Shown piece after piece: positions 17,107 to 26,879 of a stretch of DNA of 64,000 bases (its first letter is position 1; every line of letters begins with the position of its first letter). Source of the DNA: Caulobacteraceae bacterium (GTDB taxonomy: Bacteria > Pseudomonadota > Alphaproteobacteria > Caulobacterales > Caulobacteraceae); NCBI GenBank assembly GCA_027489335.1, contig JAIXZX010000005.1:213125-277124 (forward strand), written 5' to 3'. The notes beneath the pieces were generated by a model, which made no database searches, had not been told where the DNA came from, and was given only the letters and a program-made list of their open reading frames with translations. Position numbers and translations under genes: made by a program.

Positions 17107-18240
17107 TCAGGCGAGACGCAGGGCTTCCACGGCGTCCAGGCCGACGGCCTTGGGGTTGAGATGGACTCGGATGCTGCGCCGCGCCCGCTCCGCCATGGCC
17201 CTGGCCTCCCCGGGCTGATCCATCACCTGCTCGATCAGCCGGCTGGCCTGGACGACGTCGGGCTCGGCCCAGTGCTGGCCGTCGCCGAAGAGGTACTCGC
17301 CCGGCTTCACCGGGACCAGGCGGTGCTCGACCAGCAGGGCCGTCTCGGCGTCCATGAAGTCCATGTTGCCCGACCAGCCGGTCGCCACCACGGGCGTCCC
17401 CAGCGCCATGGCCTCAGCCAGGCCTCGGCCGAAGCCCTCGGCGCGATGCAGCGAGACGAAGACATCAGCGTTGCGGAACAGGTTCTTGACCTCGTTGTCG
17501 GACATTTCCCGGGTGATCGTCTGGACCCGGCCGTTGAGGCGGGCGATGCGGGCCTCCAGGGCCTTGCGGTCGGGGTGATCGGGATCGCCGCCCTTGTACT
17601 TGATCAGGGCGTGCAGGGGCGCTTCCGGACGGCGGGCCACCAACTGTTCGAAGGCTTCCAGGACGGCGAAGGGGTTCTTGCGGGCGGCGTAGGACGAGAA
17701 GTCGAAGGCGAACATCACCACGAAGGCGTGCTCGGGGATGTCGAACCAGCGCCGGCCCAGAAAGGCCGAGAGCTTCATGTCCACGGCCAGGGGGATTCGG
17801 GCCACGTGGCGGCCAGTGGCCCGGGCGATGGCGTCCTGGACGAAGCGCGTCGGCGCCCAAAGACCATCGAAGGCCGCCAGCTTCTCCACCCAGGGCTGGG
17901 GATAGTCCGGTAGCTCCCAGGCCGGGAAGATGATGTTGCGGGCCTGGGCGAAGTCGCCGGCGTCCAGCCTCGCCAGGACCTCGTCGACCTCATTGGCGTT
18001 GATGCAGAACAGGTTCAGCGACCGCGACAGCTTGCGGGTGACGTCAGGCCCATAGGTCCGTTCCAGGTCCGGGTCGCGGCCCCGGTCCAGGCCATAGACG
18101 TCCAGGAGCCCGGGCTTCAGGCCCGCCGCCCGCAGGGCGCGGACGGTGGAGCGCAGGTGCTCCCCCATGCCAATGGGGGCGAAGGGGTGGCCCACCACCA
18201 CCAGGTCGGCCAGGTCGCCGTCGCGGTCGGGGGCGCTCAT
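17107..18240 (-). CDS. GT4-type glycosyltransferase
   Basis: VFVSLHRAEGFGRGLAEAMALGTPVVATGWSGNMDFMD; start at 18240 (MSAPDRDGDLADLVVVGHPFAPIGMGEHLRST). Confidence 0.9.
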   Translation of the reverse strand: MSAPDRDGDLADLVVVGHPFAPIGMGEHLRSTVRALRAAGLKPGLLDVYGLDRGRDPDLERTYGPDVTRKLSRSLNLFCINANEVDEVLARLDAGDFAQARNIIFPAWELPDYPQPWVEKLAAFDGLWAPTRFVQDAIARATGRHVARIPLAVDMKLSAFLGRRWFDIPEHAFVVMFAFDFSSYAARKNPFAVLEAFEQLVARRPEAPLHALIKYKGGDPDHPDRKALEARIARLNGRVQTITREMSDNEVKNLFRNADVFVSLHRAEGFGRGLAEAMALGTPVVATGWSGNMDFMDAETALLVEHRLVPVKPGEYLFGDGQHWAEPDVVQASRLIEQVMDQPGEARAMAERARRSIRVHLNPKAVGLDAVEALRLA

Positions 18241-21200
18241 GGTCGGGGCTCCAGCAGGTCGGCCTCGGCGGCGTTGCGCAGGGCCTCCAGCCAGCCGTGG
18301 CCAAACCGGACGTCGGGCTCCAGATGGGCGCCCTCGGCCCACTCGTTCCAGGCGTTGATGAAGACGATCCGCTCATCGCCGAAATTCTGCCGCCGGGTCT
18401 CGGCCAACATGGCCTCGGTCCAGGCCTGGAAGGCGCCGGGGCTGGCGTGGTGGAAGACATAGGCGTTGTCCTGCCGCCGGGCGGTGTTGTCCCAGGACGG
18501 CGCCACGCCGCGGAACCGCGTGTGGCCGGGCGTCGGCGCCTTCAGGAAATGGCGCACCAGTTCGCGATAGTCGCTGACCACACCGCTGAAGGCGCGGTTC
18601 TGCAGCGGGCCGGGCAGGTTGATCGGCTGGGCTGCGCCCATGGGCGGAAACTCGATGGCCGCGTCGAACCCAAGCGCCGCAGGGTCCGGATAGGTCCCGG
18701 CCACATCGAAGGTCTCGACAAAGGCCAGATAGATCTCGCCGAGGCCCAGGGTCCGGGCGGTTTCCCGCCAGGCCTTGGCCCAGGCCGCCGCATCCGGCAG
18801 CAGGCCCGGCCTGTAGATCACCAGCAGGGGGCGGCCATCGACGCGGATATAGTTGGGTCGCGCCATCAGGGGCGCCATGTCGGTGATGAGCGCGACGGCG
18901 TCTTCCGGCGCATAGGTCTGGGCCAGCAGGACGTCCTGCTCCTTGCCATCCCAGGTCCTGGTCCAGTTCTCATTGGCCCAGCAGACGCAGAACGGGAAGT
19001 CGGGCCCATCGTCGGCCAGCAGATGATTGAGCGGCCTCTCGAGCACTCGCCGTCCGCCGGAGAACCAGTAGTAGTAGAAGCAGAAGCCCCCCAGGCCGTA
19101 GCGGGCCGCCAGGGCCGCCTGGCGCTTCAGGGCCGCCGGATCAGACAGGTCATAGAAGCCCAGATCAGCCGGCAGGTGCGGCTGGTAGTGTCCGCGGTAA
19201 TTCGGCAGGGCCCGGGTGACATTGGTCCACTCGGTGAAGCCTGCGCCCCACCAGCGGTCGTTCTCCGGGATGGCGTGGAACTGCGGCAGGTGGAAGGCGA
19301 TGGTCCGCACCTGGTTCAGGGCGTCCAAGCGGTGCGCCCAGCGTTTCACGAATCGCTGCTGGTTGCGGGTGGCCAGGCGCAGCTTGTAGCCGGCGTCGAT
19401 GGAATTGGCGGTGATGCTGAGGTGGTGGATGATCTCCGAGCGCGGCTCGTAGAGGATCCTCGCCCCCCGTTCCCGCAGGCGGAAACAGAGATCAGCGTCC
19501 TCGCAATAGGCCGGTGCGAAGGCCAGATCGAAGCCCTCCAGCGCCGCAAAATCCGCCCGCCGCACCGCCAGACAGGCGCCCGAGGCGTAGTCCACCTCGC
19601 GCGGCATGTTCCAGCGGGGCAGGGCCGGGTCCTGGAACAGGCCGATCATCTCGCTGGTCCCGTCGGCGTTGATGCGGGCGCCGGCCTCCTGCAGACGGCC
19701 ATCGGGGAACAGCATCTTGGGCGCCACGGCGCCCACCGTCGGATCGCTCAGCGTCTCAACCAGGGGAGCGAGCCAGCCCTGGCGGACCTGAACGTCGTTG
19801 TTCAGGAAGATCAGGATATCGCCCCGGGCCTCGGACGCCGCCCGGTTGCAGGTGCGGATAAAGCCCTGGTTCTCCGCATTGGTGACGATGCGAAGACCCT
19901 GGACCAGCGGCAGGACCGCGGCCGTGTCATCCCCCGACGCATCGTCGATCACCAGGGTCTCAGCGGCCTCCAGGCCCCCGGCCTGGGCCAGGGCCTGCAG
20001 GCATTCCAGGGTGAACTTCAGATTATTGTAGGCCGGGATGATGATGCTGACCCGCGGGGCGGCGGGCGCCGGCAGGATGATCTTCCGGGCGGCGGCGGCG
20101 AGGTCGCCGGTGATCGAGACCATCCTGGGCGCGGTGGGGACGAACTGCTCCACCCGTTCGGCCTGAATCCGGCGCCAGGTCGCGGCCAGGTCCTCATAGG
20201 CCTGCAGGTCATAGGCGGCGGGGTCGCGGGTGCGGCTGGCCGCGCGCAACTGGTCGAACAGGGCTGCGGCCCCCTGCAGGCCAGAGCCCGCCAGGGGGGC
20301 GGGTTTGGCCCCTTCGTGACGGGCCCAGTGTTCGAGGCTGCTGTAGGGCGCGGCCGCAGCGTCGGGATTGGCCAGCAGATAGGCCGCCTCGTCAAAGTCC
20401 GCCGCCGGCCACAACCCCTCGAAGGCGCCGCGGGTGAGGTAGTCGCTCAGGGGATCGAGATCGCCCCGCTCGGCCGCCCCGTCCTGCTGCAGATAGTAGG
20501 CGGTGTCGAAGTGCGGGCAGGGGTCGCGGTGCTCCCGGGTCCCAAAGCGGACGAAGTGGGCCAGGGGGTTGAAGCCCGGCGCCCGCAGGTCGCGGTAGCG
20601 CTCGGCGTACCAGGCGCCGTCGAAAAGGGGGTGGGGGTCCCGGCCAAGCTCGGCCCCGCCGCTGACATAGTCCAGCAGGGGCGCGATCCCGGCGGCGGCC
20701 ACCTCCGGGTGACGCTCCAGGTACCAGTCGTTGGCGAACAGGGGATGGGGATCGAGCCCCTGACGCCAGCCCTCCCGCAGATAGTGGGTCAGGGGGTCCT
20801 CACCCGAAGCCGCCACCGCCTCGCACTGCCCCACATAGTGGCGCACGTCGAACAGCGGGTGGGGGTCCAGGCCCTGGGCTGCGCCCACCAGCAGATAGTG
20901 CTGCAGGACGCTCAGGCCGCTGGCCTCCAAGGCCTCGCCGTGGCGCAGGCGGTAGTCGGTGACGCTGACCAGGGGGTGGGGATCAAGGCCCGCCCCGTCG
21001 CCAAGGGTCAGATAGTGGGCCAGCGGCGCCCAGCGCGAACCGGCCAGCTCCGGCGCCCGCGCCAGATAGGCGCCCTGGTCGAACAGGGCGCGGGGCTGGG
21101 CTGCAGGATCTGGCCCTGCGCGGACATAGGCGTCGAGGGTGAGCGTCGGGGCGGGCTCGGCGCCCAGACCGTGCAACGTCTCTTCGCGCCAGACCCCGGA

Positions 21201-21428
21201 GGTCGTGATCATCAGCGCCCGTCCGGGCCACTTGCCCCTGGCGAGCAGGCCCGCCAACCGCTGACTCAGCCGGGGCAGGACGAGGCTGGCCTGGGCGCTG
21301 GCGCGCGCCTCGCGGAATCGCCGCCAGCGCTGGGCCGCGGCGGCGACGGTCTGCAGCCGGACATACCGACGGCGGTCCAGCCGTTCAGCGGCCTGCTCGC
21401 TGGGCGAGGGAGAACTGGTGTCTGACAC
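18237..21428 (-). CDS. multidomain glycosyltransferase: N-terminal ~37-aa repeats, GT2 domain, C-terminal WbsX/GH99-like domain
   Basis: Seven repeats (…FDVRHYVGQCEAVAASGEDPLTHYLREGWRQGLDPHPL…); GT2 VSIIIPAYNNLKFTLECLQAL…IFLNNDVQVRQGW; WbsX-like IAFHLPQFHAIPENDRWWGAGFTEWTNVTRALPNYRGHYQPHLP. Confidence 0.9.
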   Translation of the reverse strand: MSDTSSPSPSEQAAERLDRRRYVRLQTVAAAAQRWRRFREARASAQASLVLPRLSQRLAGLLARGKWPGRALMITTSGVWREETLHGLGAEPAPTLTLDAYVRAGPDPAAQPRALFDQGAYLARAPELAGSRWAPLAHYLTLGDGAGLDPHPLVSVTDYRLRHGEALEASGLSVLQHYLLVGAAQGLDPHPLFDVRHYVGQCEAVAASGEDPLTHYLREGWRQGLDPHPLFANDWYLERHPEVAAAGIAPLLDYVSGGAELGRDPHPLFDGAWYAERYRDLRAPGFNPLAHFVRFGTREHRDPCPHFDTAYYLQQDGAAERGDLDPLSDYLTRGAFEGLWPAADFDEAAYLLANPDAAAAPYSSLEHWARHEGAKPAPLAGSGLQGAAALFDQLRAASRTRDPAAYDLQAYEDLAATWRRIQAERVEQFVPTAPRMVSITGDLAAAARKIILPAPAAPRVSIIIPAYNNLKFTLECLQALAQAGGLEAAETLVIDDASGDDTAAVLPLVQGLRIVTNAENQGFIRTCNRAASEARGDILIFLNNDVQVRQGWLAPLVETLSDPTVGAVAPKMLFPDGRLQEAGARINADGTSEMIGLFQDPALPRWNMPREVDYASGACLAVRRADFAALEGFDLAFAPAYCEDADLCFRLRERGARILYEPRSEIIHHLSITANSIDAGYKLRLATRNQQRFVKRWAHRLDALNQVRTIAFHLPQFHAIPENDRWWGAGFTEWTNVTRALPNYRGHYQPHLPADLGFYDLSDPAALKRQAALAARYGLGGFCFYYYWFSGGRRVLERPLNHLLADDGPDFPFCVCWANENWTRTWDGKEQDVLLAQTYAPEDAVALITDMAPLMARPNYIRVDGRPLLVIYRPGLLPDAAAWAKAWRETARTLGLGEIYLAFVETFDVAGTYPDPAALGFDAAIEFPPMGAAQPINLPGPLQNRAFSGVVSDYRELVRHFLKAPTPGHTRFRGVAPSWDNTARRQDNAYVFHHASPGAFQAWTEAMLAETRRQNFGDERIVFINAWNEWAEGAHLEPDVRFGHGWLEALRNAAEADLLEPRP

Positions 21429-21451
21429 GGCGATCCGTCGGGGCTGGGGTT

Positions 21452-22531
21452 TCAGCTTTCGCCGAGGAGGTCGTCGAGGCGCTCGCCCAAGGCCTGTTCC
21501 AGCCGCCGACCGGCCGCGATCTCGGCGCTCTGGGCCGCGCGTTCGGCCTCAAGGGCGGCGATCTTGGCCTGCTCGAAGGCCAGGAGCTGACGGGCCTCCA
21601 ACAGTTCGGCCCGGGCGACGGCGAGGTCCGAGGTGACCGGCGAGACGAATACGCCAATGGCGTGAGCCATGTCTTCGAGGCTCTTGGCGGCGGTGGACAG
21701 CTCATCCACGGGCCGGGGCTCATCCCGGGCGACGGCCTCGAACCAGTCGTGAACCTGGGCGGCCAGGGCGCCGACGCGGGGTACGCCGGCCAGGCTTTCG
21801 GTCGCCGCGTTGTGGCGCAGGTCCTTGGTCAGGAAGCTGTCGATCGCCTTGGCCGCCTGGGGCGTCAGGGCCGGCAAGGGCGCCCCGTGCGCCGCCTCGA
21901 TCCGCGCGACCTGGCCCCGCCAGTCGGCGAGCAGGCCGTCATAAGGCACGATGGCCCGCGGAATATCGCGGCTGTAGCGCTCGGCCGCCAGCATGTAGGC
22001 GATCCAGAGCAGCAGCGACTTCTCCACGGGGAAGCCGTCGCGCTTGGCCAGCGAGCCGGCCACCTCAAGCGGGTGACGCACCGGGATCACCACCCGGGCC
22101 GCCAGCCCCAGGTCATCCAGCACCGTGCGCCACAACGGACCCAGGACGCTGACCCGGGGATCCTTCATCAGGGGATGTCGGGCGCCGGCGAACTCTTCGT
22201 CGAACAGGTCCGTGGCCCGGGTGACCCAGCGCTTTTCCTCCCGCGGCTCCAGGGCGCGATACGGAAAGGCGAACGGATCATCCCAGGCGGCGCCCGCAGC
22301 CCGCAGCCGCTGGTCGTTGAAGACGGCGATCCGCCAGGGCTCAAAATAGCCCTTGGCGTTGTGCTCATCCCCCGGCATCACATTTTCCGGCAGGGACGCC
22401 CCGGCCAGGGCCAGAACCTGGGTGATGGCCGAGGTGCCCGACCGGTGCATGCCCAGGACGAGATAGGCCGCGCGGCTCGAGGGCGAGCTGGCGGCGGGGC
22501 GGTCCTCAGGCTGGCTGACGGCTTGGGTCAC
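21452..22531 (-). CDS. sulfotransferase family protein
   Basis: AYLVLGMHRSGTSAITQVLALAGASLPENVMPGDEHNAKGYFEP (PAPS-loop-like GMHRSGTS); likely GTG start at 22531. Confidence 0.8.
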   Translation of the reverse strand: MTQAVSQPEDRPAASSPSSRAAYLVLGMHRSGTSAITQVLALAGASLPENVMPGDEHNAKGYFEPWRIAVFNDQRLRAAGAAWDDPFAFPYRALEPREEKRWVTRATDLFDEEFAGARHPLMKDPRVSVLGPLWRTVLDDLGLAARVVIPVRHPLEVAGSLAKRDGFPVEKSLLLWIAYMLAAERYSRDIPRAIVPYDGLLADWRGQVARIEAAHGAPLPALTPQAAKAIDSFLTKDLRHNAATESLAGVPRVGALAAQVHDWFEAVARDEPRPVDELSTAAKSLEDMAHAIGVFVSPVTSDLAVARAELLEARQLLAFEQAKIAALEAERAAQSAEIAAGRRLEQALGERLDDLLGES

Positions 22532-22639
22532 ACAAGCTGCTGTATGACCGCGCGGCCCGCGCGGCAAGACGCGAACGCCGCGGTTGATCCCTGGGGCCAA
22601 CTGTTGCACACACCCTTCGGCCTCGACAGGGAGCCCCGC

Positions 22640-24616
22640 ATGGCCGACCTGGCCGCCCAAGACCTCACCTTCGCCCTGGTCGTCACCGCGCTCGATGCGG
22701 ACTTCTACCTGCGCGCCTATCCGGACGTGCGGGCCGCCGGGCTCGATCCGGTGACACATTATATCCAGGCCGGATGGCGTGAGGGACGAGACCCCGCGCC
22801 CTGGTTCTCAAGCGCGGCCTATCTGGAGGACCACCCCGATGTGGCCGCCGCCGGGCGCAATCCGCTGGCCCACTTCCTCCAGTTCGGCGCCCAGGAGGGC
22901 CGTCAGGCGCGCCCATCGTCTCTGGCCCGTCTTCGGCGCGACGACGTGGCCCCGGCAGGCTGGAGCTACCAACCCGCCGCCGCCGCGCCTGCCCCGGCCG
23001 ATCCGCAGAGCGCGACTGAGGCCATCGCCGCTCCGCCGAGGGACGCGACCTATGATCTGATCGCCGAGGCCTTCGATCGCCGCTTCTACCTGGCGGAGAA
23101 CCCCGATGTGGCGCAAAGCGGGGTTGATCCGCTCACCCACTTTCTGGAGTCCGGCTGGAGAGAGGCCCGCGATCCCACGCCCTGGTTCTCGGTCGCCGAC
23201 TATCTGGAGCTGAACCCCGACGTCGCGGCTTCCGGCATGCACCCGTTCGCGCATTATCTTCAGGCTGGCCGGCAGGAAGGTCGGTCCGCCCGGCTGGAAC
23301 TCGGGTTCCGCTACCGCATCATCGCCGCGCTCCAACCCCTGGAGGCGCGGATCGAGGCCCGCGAGCATCATGACGAATGGGTCGAGCCGGGCGATGGCGA
23401 GGCGCTCACCGCTCTGCTGTCGCAGTCGCGCTCCGGGCTCGCCGACCTCCACCTGACCTTCAGCCATGACGACTACTCGACCAATCTCGGGGGCGTGCAG
23501 CTCTGTCTGCAGCGGGAGGCCGCCGCGGCCGCCGCAACCGGTCGCGACCACCTGCATGTGTTTCCGCTCAATCCCCGGCCGGCGCTGCGTCGGCCCGGTC
23601 ACGCCGAGCCTGTGGGTCTGGTCTGGAACGGGGTCAGCGCCGGGGCCTTCAGCGTCTCGACCCTGGCGGAGGGGCTGGAGGCCAGCCTGGCCGAGATTGC
23701 GCCGGGCCGCCGCAGTCTGGCGGTGCACAGCCTGCTCGGCCACTCGGTCAGCGACGTCCTGGCCATCACCCGGGCGGCTGGGCTGAACGAAGGCTGGTTC
23801 TGGGTCCATGACTTCGCCAGCGCCTGCGCCAGCTACCATCTGCTGCGCAATGACGTGGCCGACTGCGGGGCCCCGCCCATCAGCAGCGCGGCCTGCGGGG
23901 TCTGTATCTATCGTGATCATCGTCAGTTCCATCTGGACGAGCACGACCGCTTGTTTCGCGCCCTGGACCTGTCGGTGGCCGCGCCCAGCCAGGCGGCCCT
24001 GGACACCTGGCGGCGAGGCGCAGGACACCCGGCGAAGCAGACCGTTGTCGCGCCCCTCGCCAGAATGGTTCCGCGGGCGGCGGGGGAAGCTCATGTGAGC
24101 GCCGGCGAGGCGCGCCCCTTCCGCCTGGCGTTTCCGGGCCTGCCCAGCCCGCTCAAGGGCTGGCCGGTGTTCCGGGACCTGGTGCTGAAATACGCCGAGG
24201 ACCCGCGTTACGAATTCCTGCATCTGGCCCGCGATCCCGCCGCAGGCCTGCCGCTGACCTTCCATTCGGTGACAGTCACCGAGGATCAGCCCCACGCCAT
24301 GCAAGACGCCCTGGAGGCCCTGGAGGTGGACGCCGTCATGGTCTGGTCCCTCTGCCGGGAGACCTTTTCCTTCACCACCCATGAGGCCGCCGCCGCCGGG
24401 GCGGCCATTCTGACCGGCCCCGACAGCGGCAATGTCGCCGCCTTCGTGGGGGCCACGGGCCTGGGCGAGGTGATCGCTGACGAGGCGGCCCTGTTTGATC
24501 TGTTCGAGACCGGCGAGATCGCCCGCTTGGCCCGCGCCCGGCGCGCGCCAGTCCTGGCCGACCTCGCCTATAGCCGCCTGACCATCGACCTGCTCGACGG
24601 GGAGACCGCCCGATGA
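22640..24616 (+). CDS. glycosyltransferase-like protein with four N-terminal ~37-aa repeats
   Basis: FYLRAYPDVRAAGLDPVTHYIQAGWREGRDPAPW… x4, then GT-B-like domain (HDDYSTNLGGVQLCLQREA … FTTHEAAAAGAAILTGPDSGNV). ATG at 22544 is an alternative. Confidence 0.78.
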   Translation: MADLAAQDLTFALVVTALDADFYLRAYPDVRAAGLDPVTHYIQAGWREGRDPAPWFSSAAYLEDHPDVAAAGRNPLAHFLQFGAQEGRQARPSSLARLRRDDVAPAGWSYQPAAAAPAPADPQSATEAIAAPPRDATYDLIAEAFDRRFYLAENPDVAQSGVDPLTHFLESGWREARDPTPWFSVADYLELNPDVAASGMHPFAHYLQAGRQEGRSARLELGFRYRIIAALQPLEARIEAREHHDEWVEPGDGEALTALLSQSRSGLADLHLTFSHDDYSTNLGGVQLCLQREAAAAAATGRDHLHVFPLNPRPALRRPGHAEPVGLVWNGVSAGAFSVSTLAEGLEASLAEIAPGRRSLAVHSLLGHSVSDVLAITRAAGLNEGWFWVHDFASACASYHLLRNDVADCGAPPISSAACGVCIYRDHRQFHLDEHDRLFRALDLSVAAPSQAALDTWRRGAGHPAKQTVVAPLARMVPRAAGEAHVSAGEARPFRLAFPGLPSPLKGWPVFRDLVLKYAEDPRYEFLHLARDPAAGLPLTFHSVTVTEDQPHAMQDALEALEVDAVMVWSLCRETFSFTTHEAAAAGAAILTGPDSGNVAAFVGATGLGEVIADEAALFDLFETGEIARLARARRAPVLADLAYSRLTIDLLDGETAR

Positions 24617-25659
24617 AGGTGCTTTGCTATTCCAGCTTCACCTTCTCGTACCTCAACCGGGCGCGGGTGCTCTATTCGACCCTGCGGCGCTTCCATCCGG
24701 ACTGGGAGCTGGTGGCCCTGATCACCGACGAGCCCCCCGAGGGCTTCGACTTCGATCCGGCCGATGAGCCCTTCGACCGGGTGGTGTGGGCTAAGGACCT
24801 GGGGATCGAGAATTTTCGCAACTGGCTGTTCCGCCACGACGTGGTCGAGGTCTGCACGGCGGTGAAGGGCCCGTTCCTCCATCAGGCCTGCGCCCAGGCC
24901 GACATCGCCATCTATCTCGATCCGGACACCGCGCTCCTGGCGCCGCTTGATCCCTTGATCGAGATGCTGGGGGAGCATCAGATTCTGCTCACCCCCCATC
25001 TGATCGACCCGAACACTGAACGCACGGCCATTCTCGACAACGATCTGTCGGCCTCGCGCACGGGCATCTTCAATCTGGGTTTCGTGGCCATCCGCACCAC
25101 CGGGGAGGGCGCACGCTTCGCCCGCTGGTGGAACGACCGGCTGCTGGAGTACTGCTATGACGACATGCCCAAGGGCCTGTTCGTCGATCAGCGGTGGTGC
25201 GACCACGTCCCGGCCCTGTTCGACGGGGTCAAGGTGGTGCGCGATCCGGGCTACAATGTCGCCAGTTGGAACCTGTCCCAACGCCGGGTGGCCATCGGCA
25301 AGGACGGGGCGATCACGGTCAATGGCCAGCCCCTGCGCTTCTGGCATTTCACCAAGCTGGGGCCTACGGGCGACCTGATGACCAAGAAATACGCCGGTGA
25401 CAACTTCGAGGTCTATGAGATCTGGAACTGGTACAAGCGCCAGGTGGCGCAGGCGACCGATCCGGCCATCCCGGGGCGCTACTGGGCCTATGGCGCCTTC
25501 GCCGACGGGACGCCCATCGACAAGGCCCACCGGGTCCAGTGGCGGGAAAGTCCCGACCTCCAGGCCCATTTTGAAGATCCCTTCGCCGCCGGTCCCGGCA
25601 GCTATCTCGAATGGCTGGCCGCTCAGGGTCGCGCGACGCCTGTGGGAGCCGCCGCGTGA
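24613..25659 (+). CDS. GT-A-type nucleotide-sugar transferase-like protein
   Basis: MKVLCYSSFTFSYLNRARVLYSTLRRFHP…IYLDPDTALLAPLDPL…FNLGFVAIR; paralogous to N-half of 7751-10036. Confidence 0.8.
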   Translation: MKVLCYSSFTFSYLNRARVLYSTLRRFHPDWELVALITDEPPEGFDFDPADEPFDRVVWAKDLGIENFRNWLFRHDVVEVCTAVKGPFLHQACAQADIAIYLDPDTALLAPLDPLIEMLGEHQILLTPHLIDPNTERTAILDNDLSASRTGIFNLGFVAIRTTGEGARFARWWNDRLLEYCYDDMPKGLFVDQRWCDHVPALFDGVKVVRDPGYNVASWNLSQRRVAIGKDGAITVNGQPLRFWHFTKLGPTGDLMTKKYAGDNFEVYEIWNWYKRQVAQATDPAIPGRYWAYGAFADGTPIDKAHRVQWRESPDLQAHFEDPFAAGPGSYLEWLAAQGRATPVGAAA

Positions 25660-26879
25660 ACCGGCCGTCGCCGCAGGCCGTGGAGGCCCCCCATCCCCTG
25701 ATCGCCAAGATCGAGCGGCTGGCCGAGCGCCACCGCCGGCTGGAAGTCTCGCGCCTGGACGCGGAGGCTGAGACCGCCCAGACCCGCTCGCGGCTGACCC
25801 TGGCCCTCCTGCAGGCGCTGCAGGGACGCGCCGGCGCCGAACGCGCCCTGCACGACCATCGCATCAGCCTGCACCGTCAGGCCGCCCCCCGGTCGCCCCG
25901 CCGGCATAACCGGATCTCAAAGGCGCTGGACAAGGTCCTGGTGCGGCTCGGGACCCCGGGGCGAATCGCCGTCATTCTGCGGTCTGGCCTATGGGCCCGT
26001 CAGCCAGGGGAGAGCTGGCTCAGCGCCGCGCGCGCGGTGCGGACCTATCTCGCCGCCGGCGCCTCGGCGGCCGTGCAGCCGCCGGCCCTGGTCGATCAGG
26101 CCTTCTATCTTGAGACCTATCCGGACGTGGCCGGCGCGGCTGCGCCGCTCCTCCATTATGTGGCCAGCGGCGCCCGGGAGGGGCGGACGCCGCATCCGCT
26201 GTTTGATCCCATCGACTACGCCGCCCGCAACAGTCCTGCGCTGGCGGCCTTTGGTGTTGCGCCCCTGGAGCATTTCGTCCGCCTCGGAGCCGCCGAGGGT
26301 CGCGACCCGCATCCGCTGTTCGATGTCGAATGGTACGTGGCCCAGGACCCAGACCTCGCCGCCAGCGGGGGCAACCCGTTGGCGCACTATATGGCGCACG
26401 GTTGGCGCATGGGGCTCAGCCCCCATCCCCTGTTCGCCCCGGACTTCTATCAGTCGCAATTGCCGCTGACCGAGCGCGAGGGGCCGCCGCTGGTTCACTA
26501 CGTGACTCGGGGGTGGCGGCAGGGGCTCAAGCCTCATCCGCTTTTTGATCCGGCCTGGTATCTGCAGCAGGCGCCCGAGGCGGCGGCCCCGGATGTCGAG
26601 CCCCTGTCGCACTTCCTCCGGGAAGGCGCCGCCCAGGGCCTGGACCCCAGCCCCTGGTTCTCCTGCGCCGCGCACCGGCAGGCGCGCGGGCCGCTGCTGG
26701 CCGAAGGCGTCAATCCGCTGGTGGACTATCTGACCGGGGGCGCCTGGGCGATCAACGTCGGGGCCCCCGGCTTTGCGCCGGCGGCCTATCTGGCGGCCAA
26801 TCCCGAACTGGTGGAGAGCGGCCTGACGCCCCTGGAACACTGGGCCCGCCGCAGCCAGACCCCAGCCTCAAACCCCTGA
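25656..26879 (+). CDS. repeat-only protein: short N-terminal coiled-coil plus seven ~37-aa repeats
   Basis: GTG start at 25656 overlapping preceding TGA; repeats such as FDVEWYVAQDPDLAASGGNPLAHYMAHGWRMGLSPHPL. Confidence 0.75.
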   Translation: MNRPSPQAVEAPHPLIAKIERLAERHRRLEVSRLDAEAETAQTRSRLTLALLQALQGRAGAERALHDHRISLHRQAAPRSPRRHNRISKALDKVLVRLGTPGRIAVILRSGLWARQPGESWLSAARAVRTYLAAGASAAVQPPALVDQAFYLETYPDVAGAAAPLLHYVASGAREGRTPHPLFDPIDYAARNSPALAAFGVAPLEHFVRLGAAEGRDPHPLFDVEWYVAQDPDLAASGGNPLAHYMAHGWRMGLSPHPLFAPDFYQSQLPLTEREGPPLVHYVTRGWRQGLKPHPLFDPAWYLQQAPEAAAPDVEPLSHFLREGAAQGLDPSPWFSCAAHRQARGPLLAEGVNPLVDYLTGGAWAINVGAPGFAPAAYLAANPELVESGLTPLEHWARRSQTPASNP

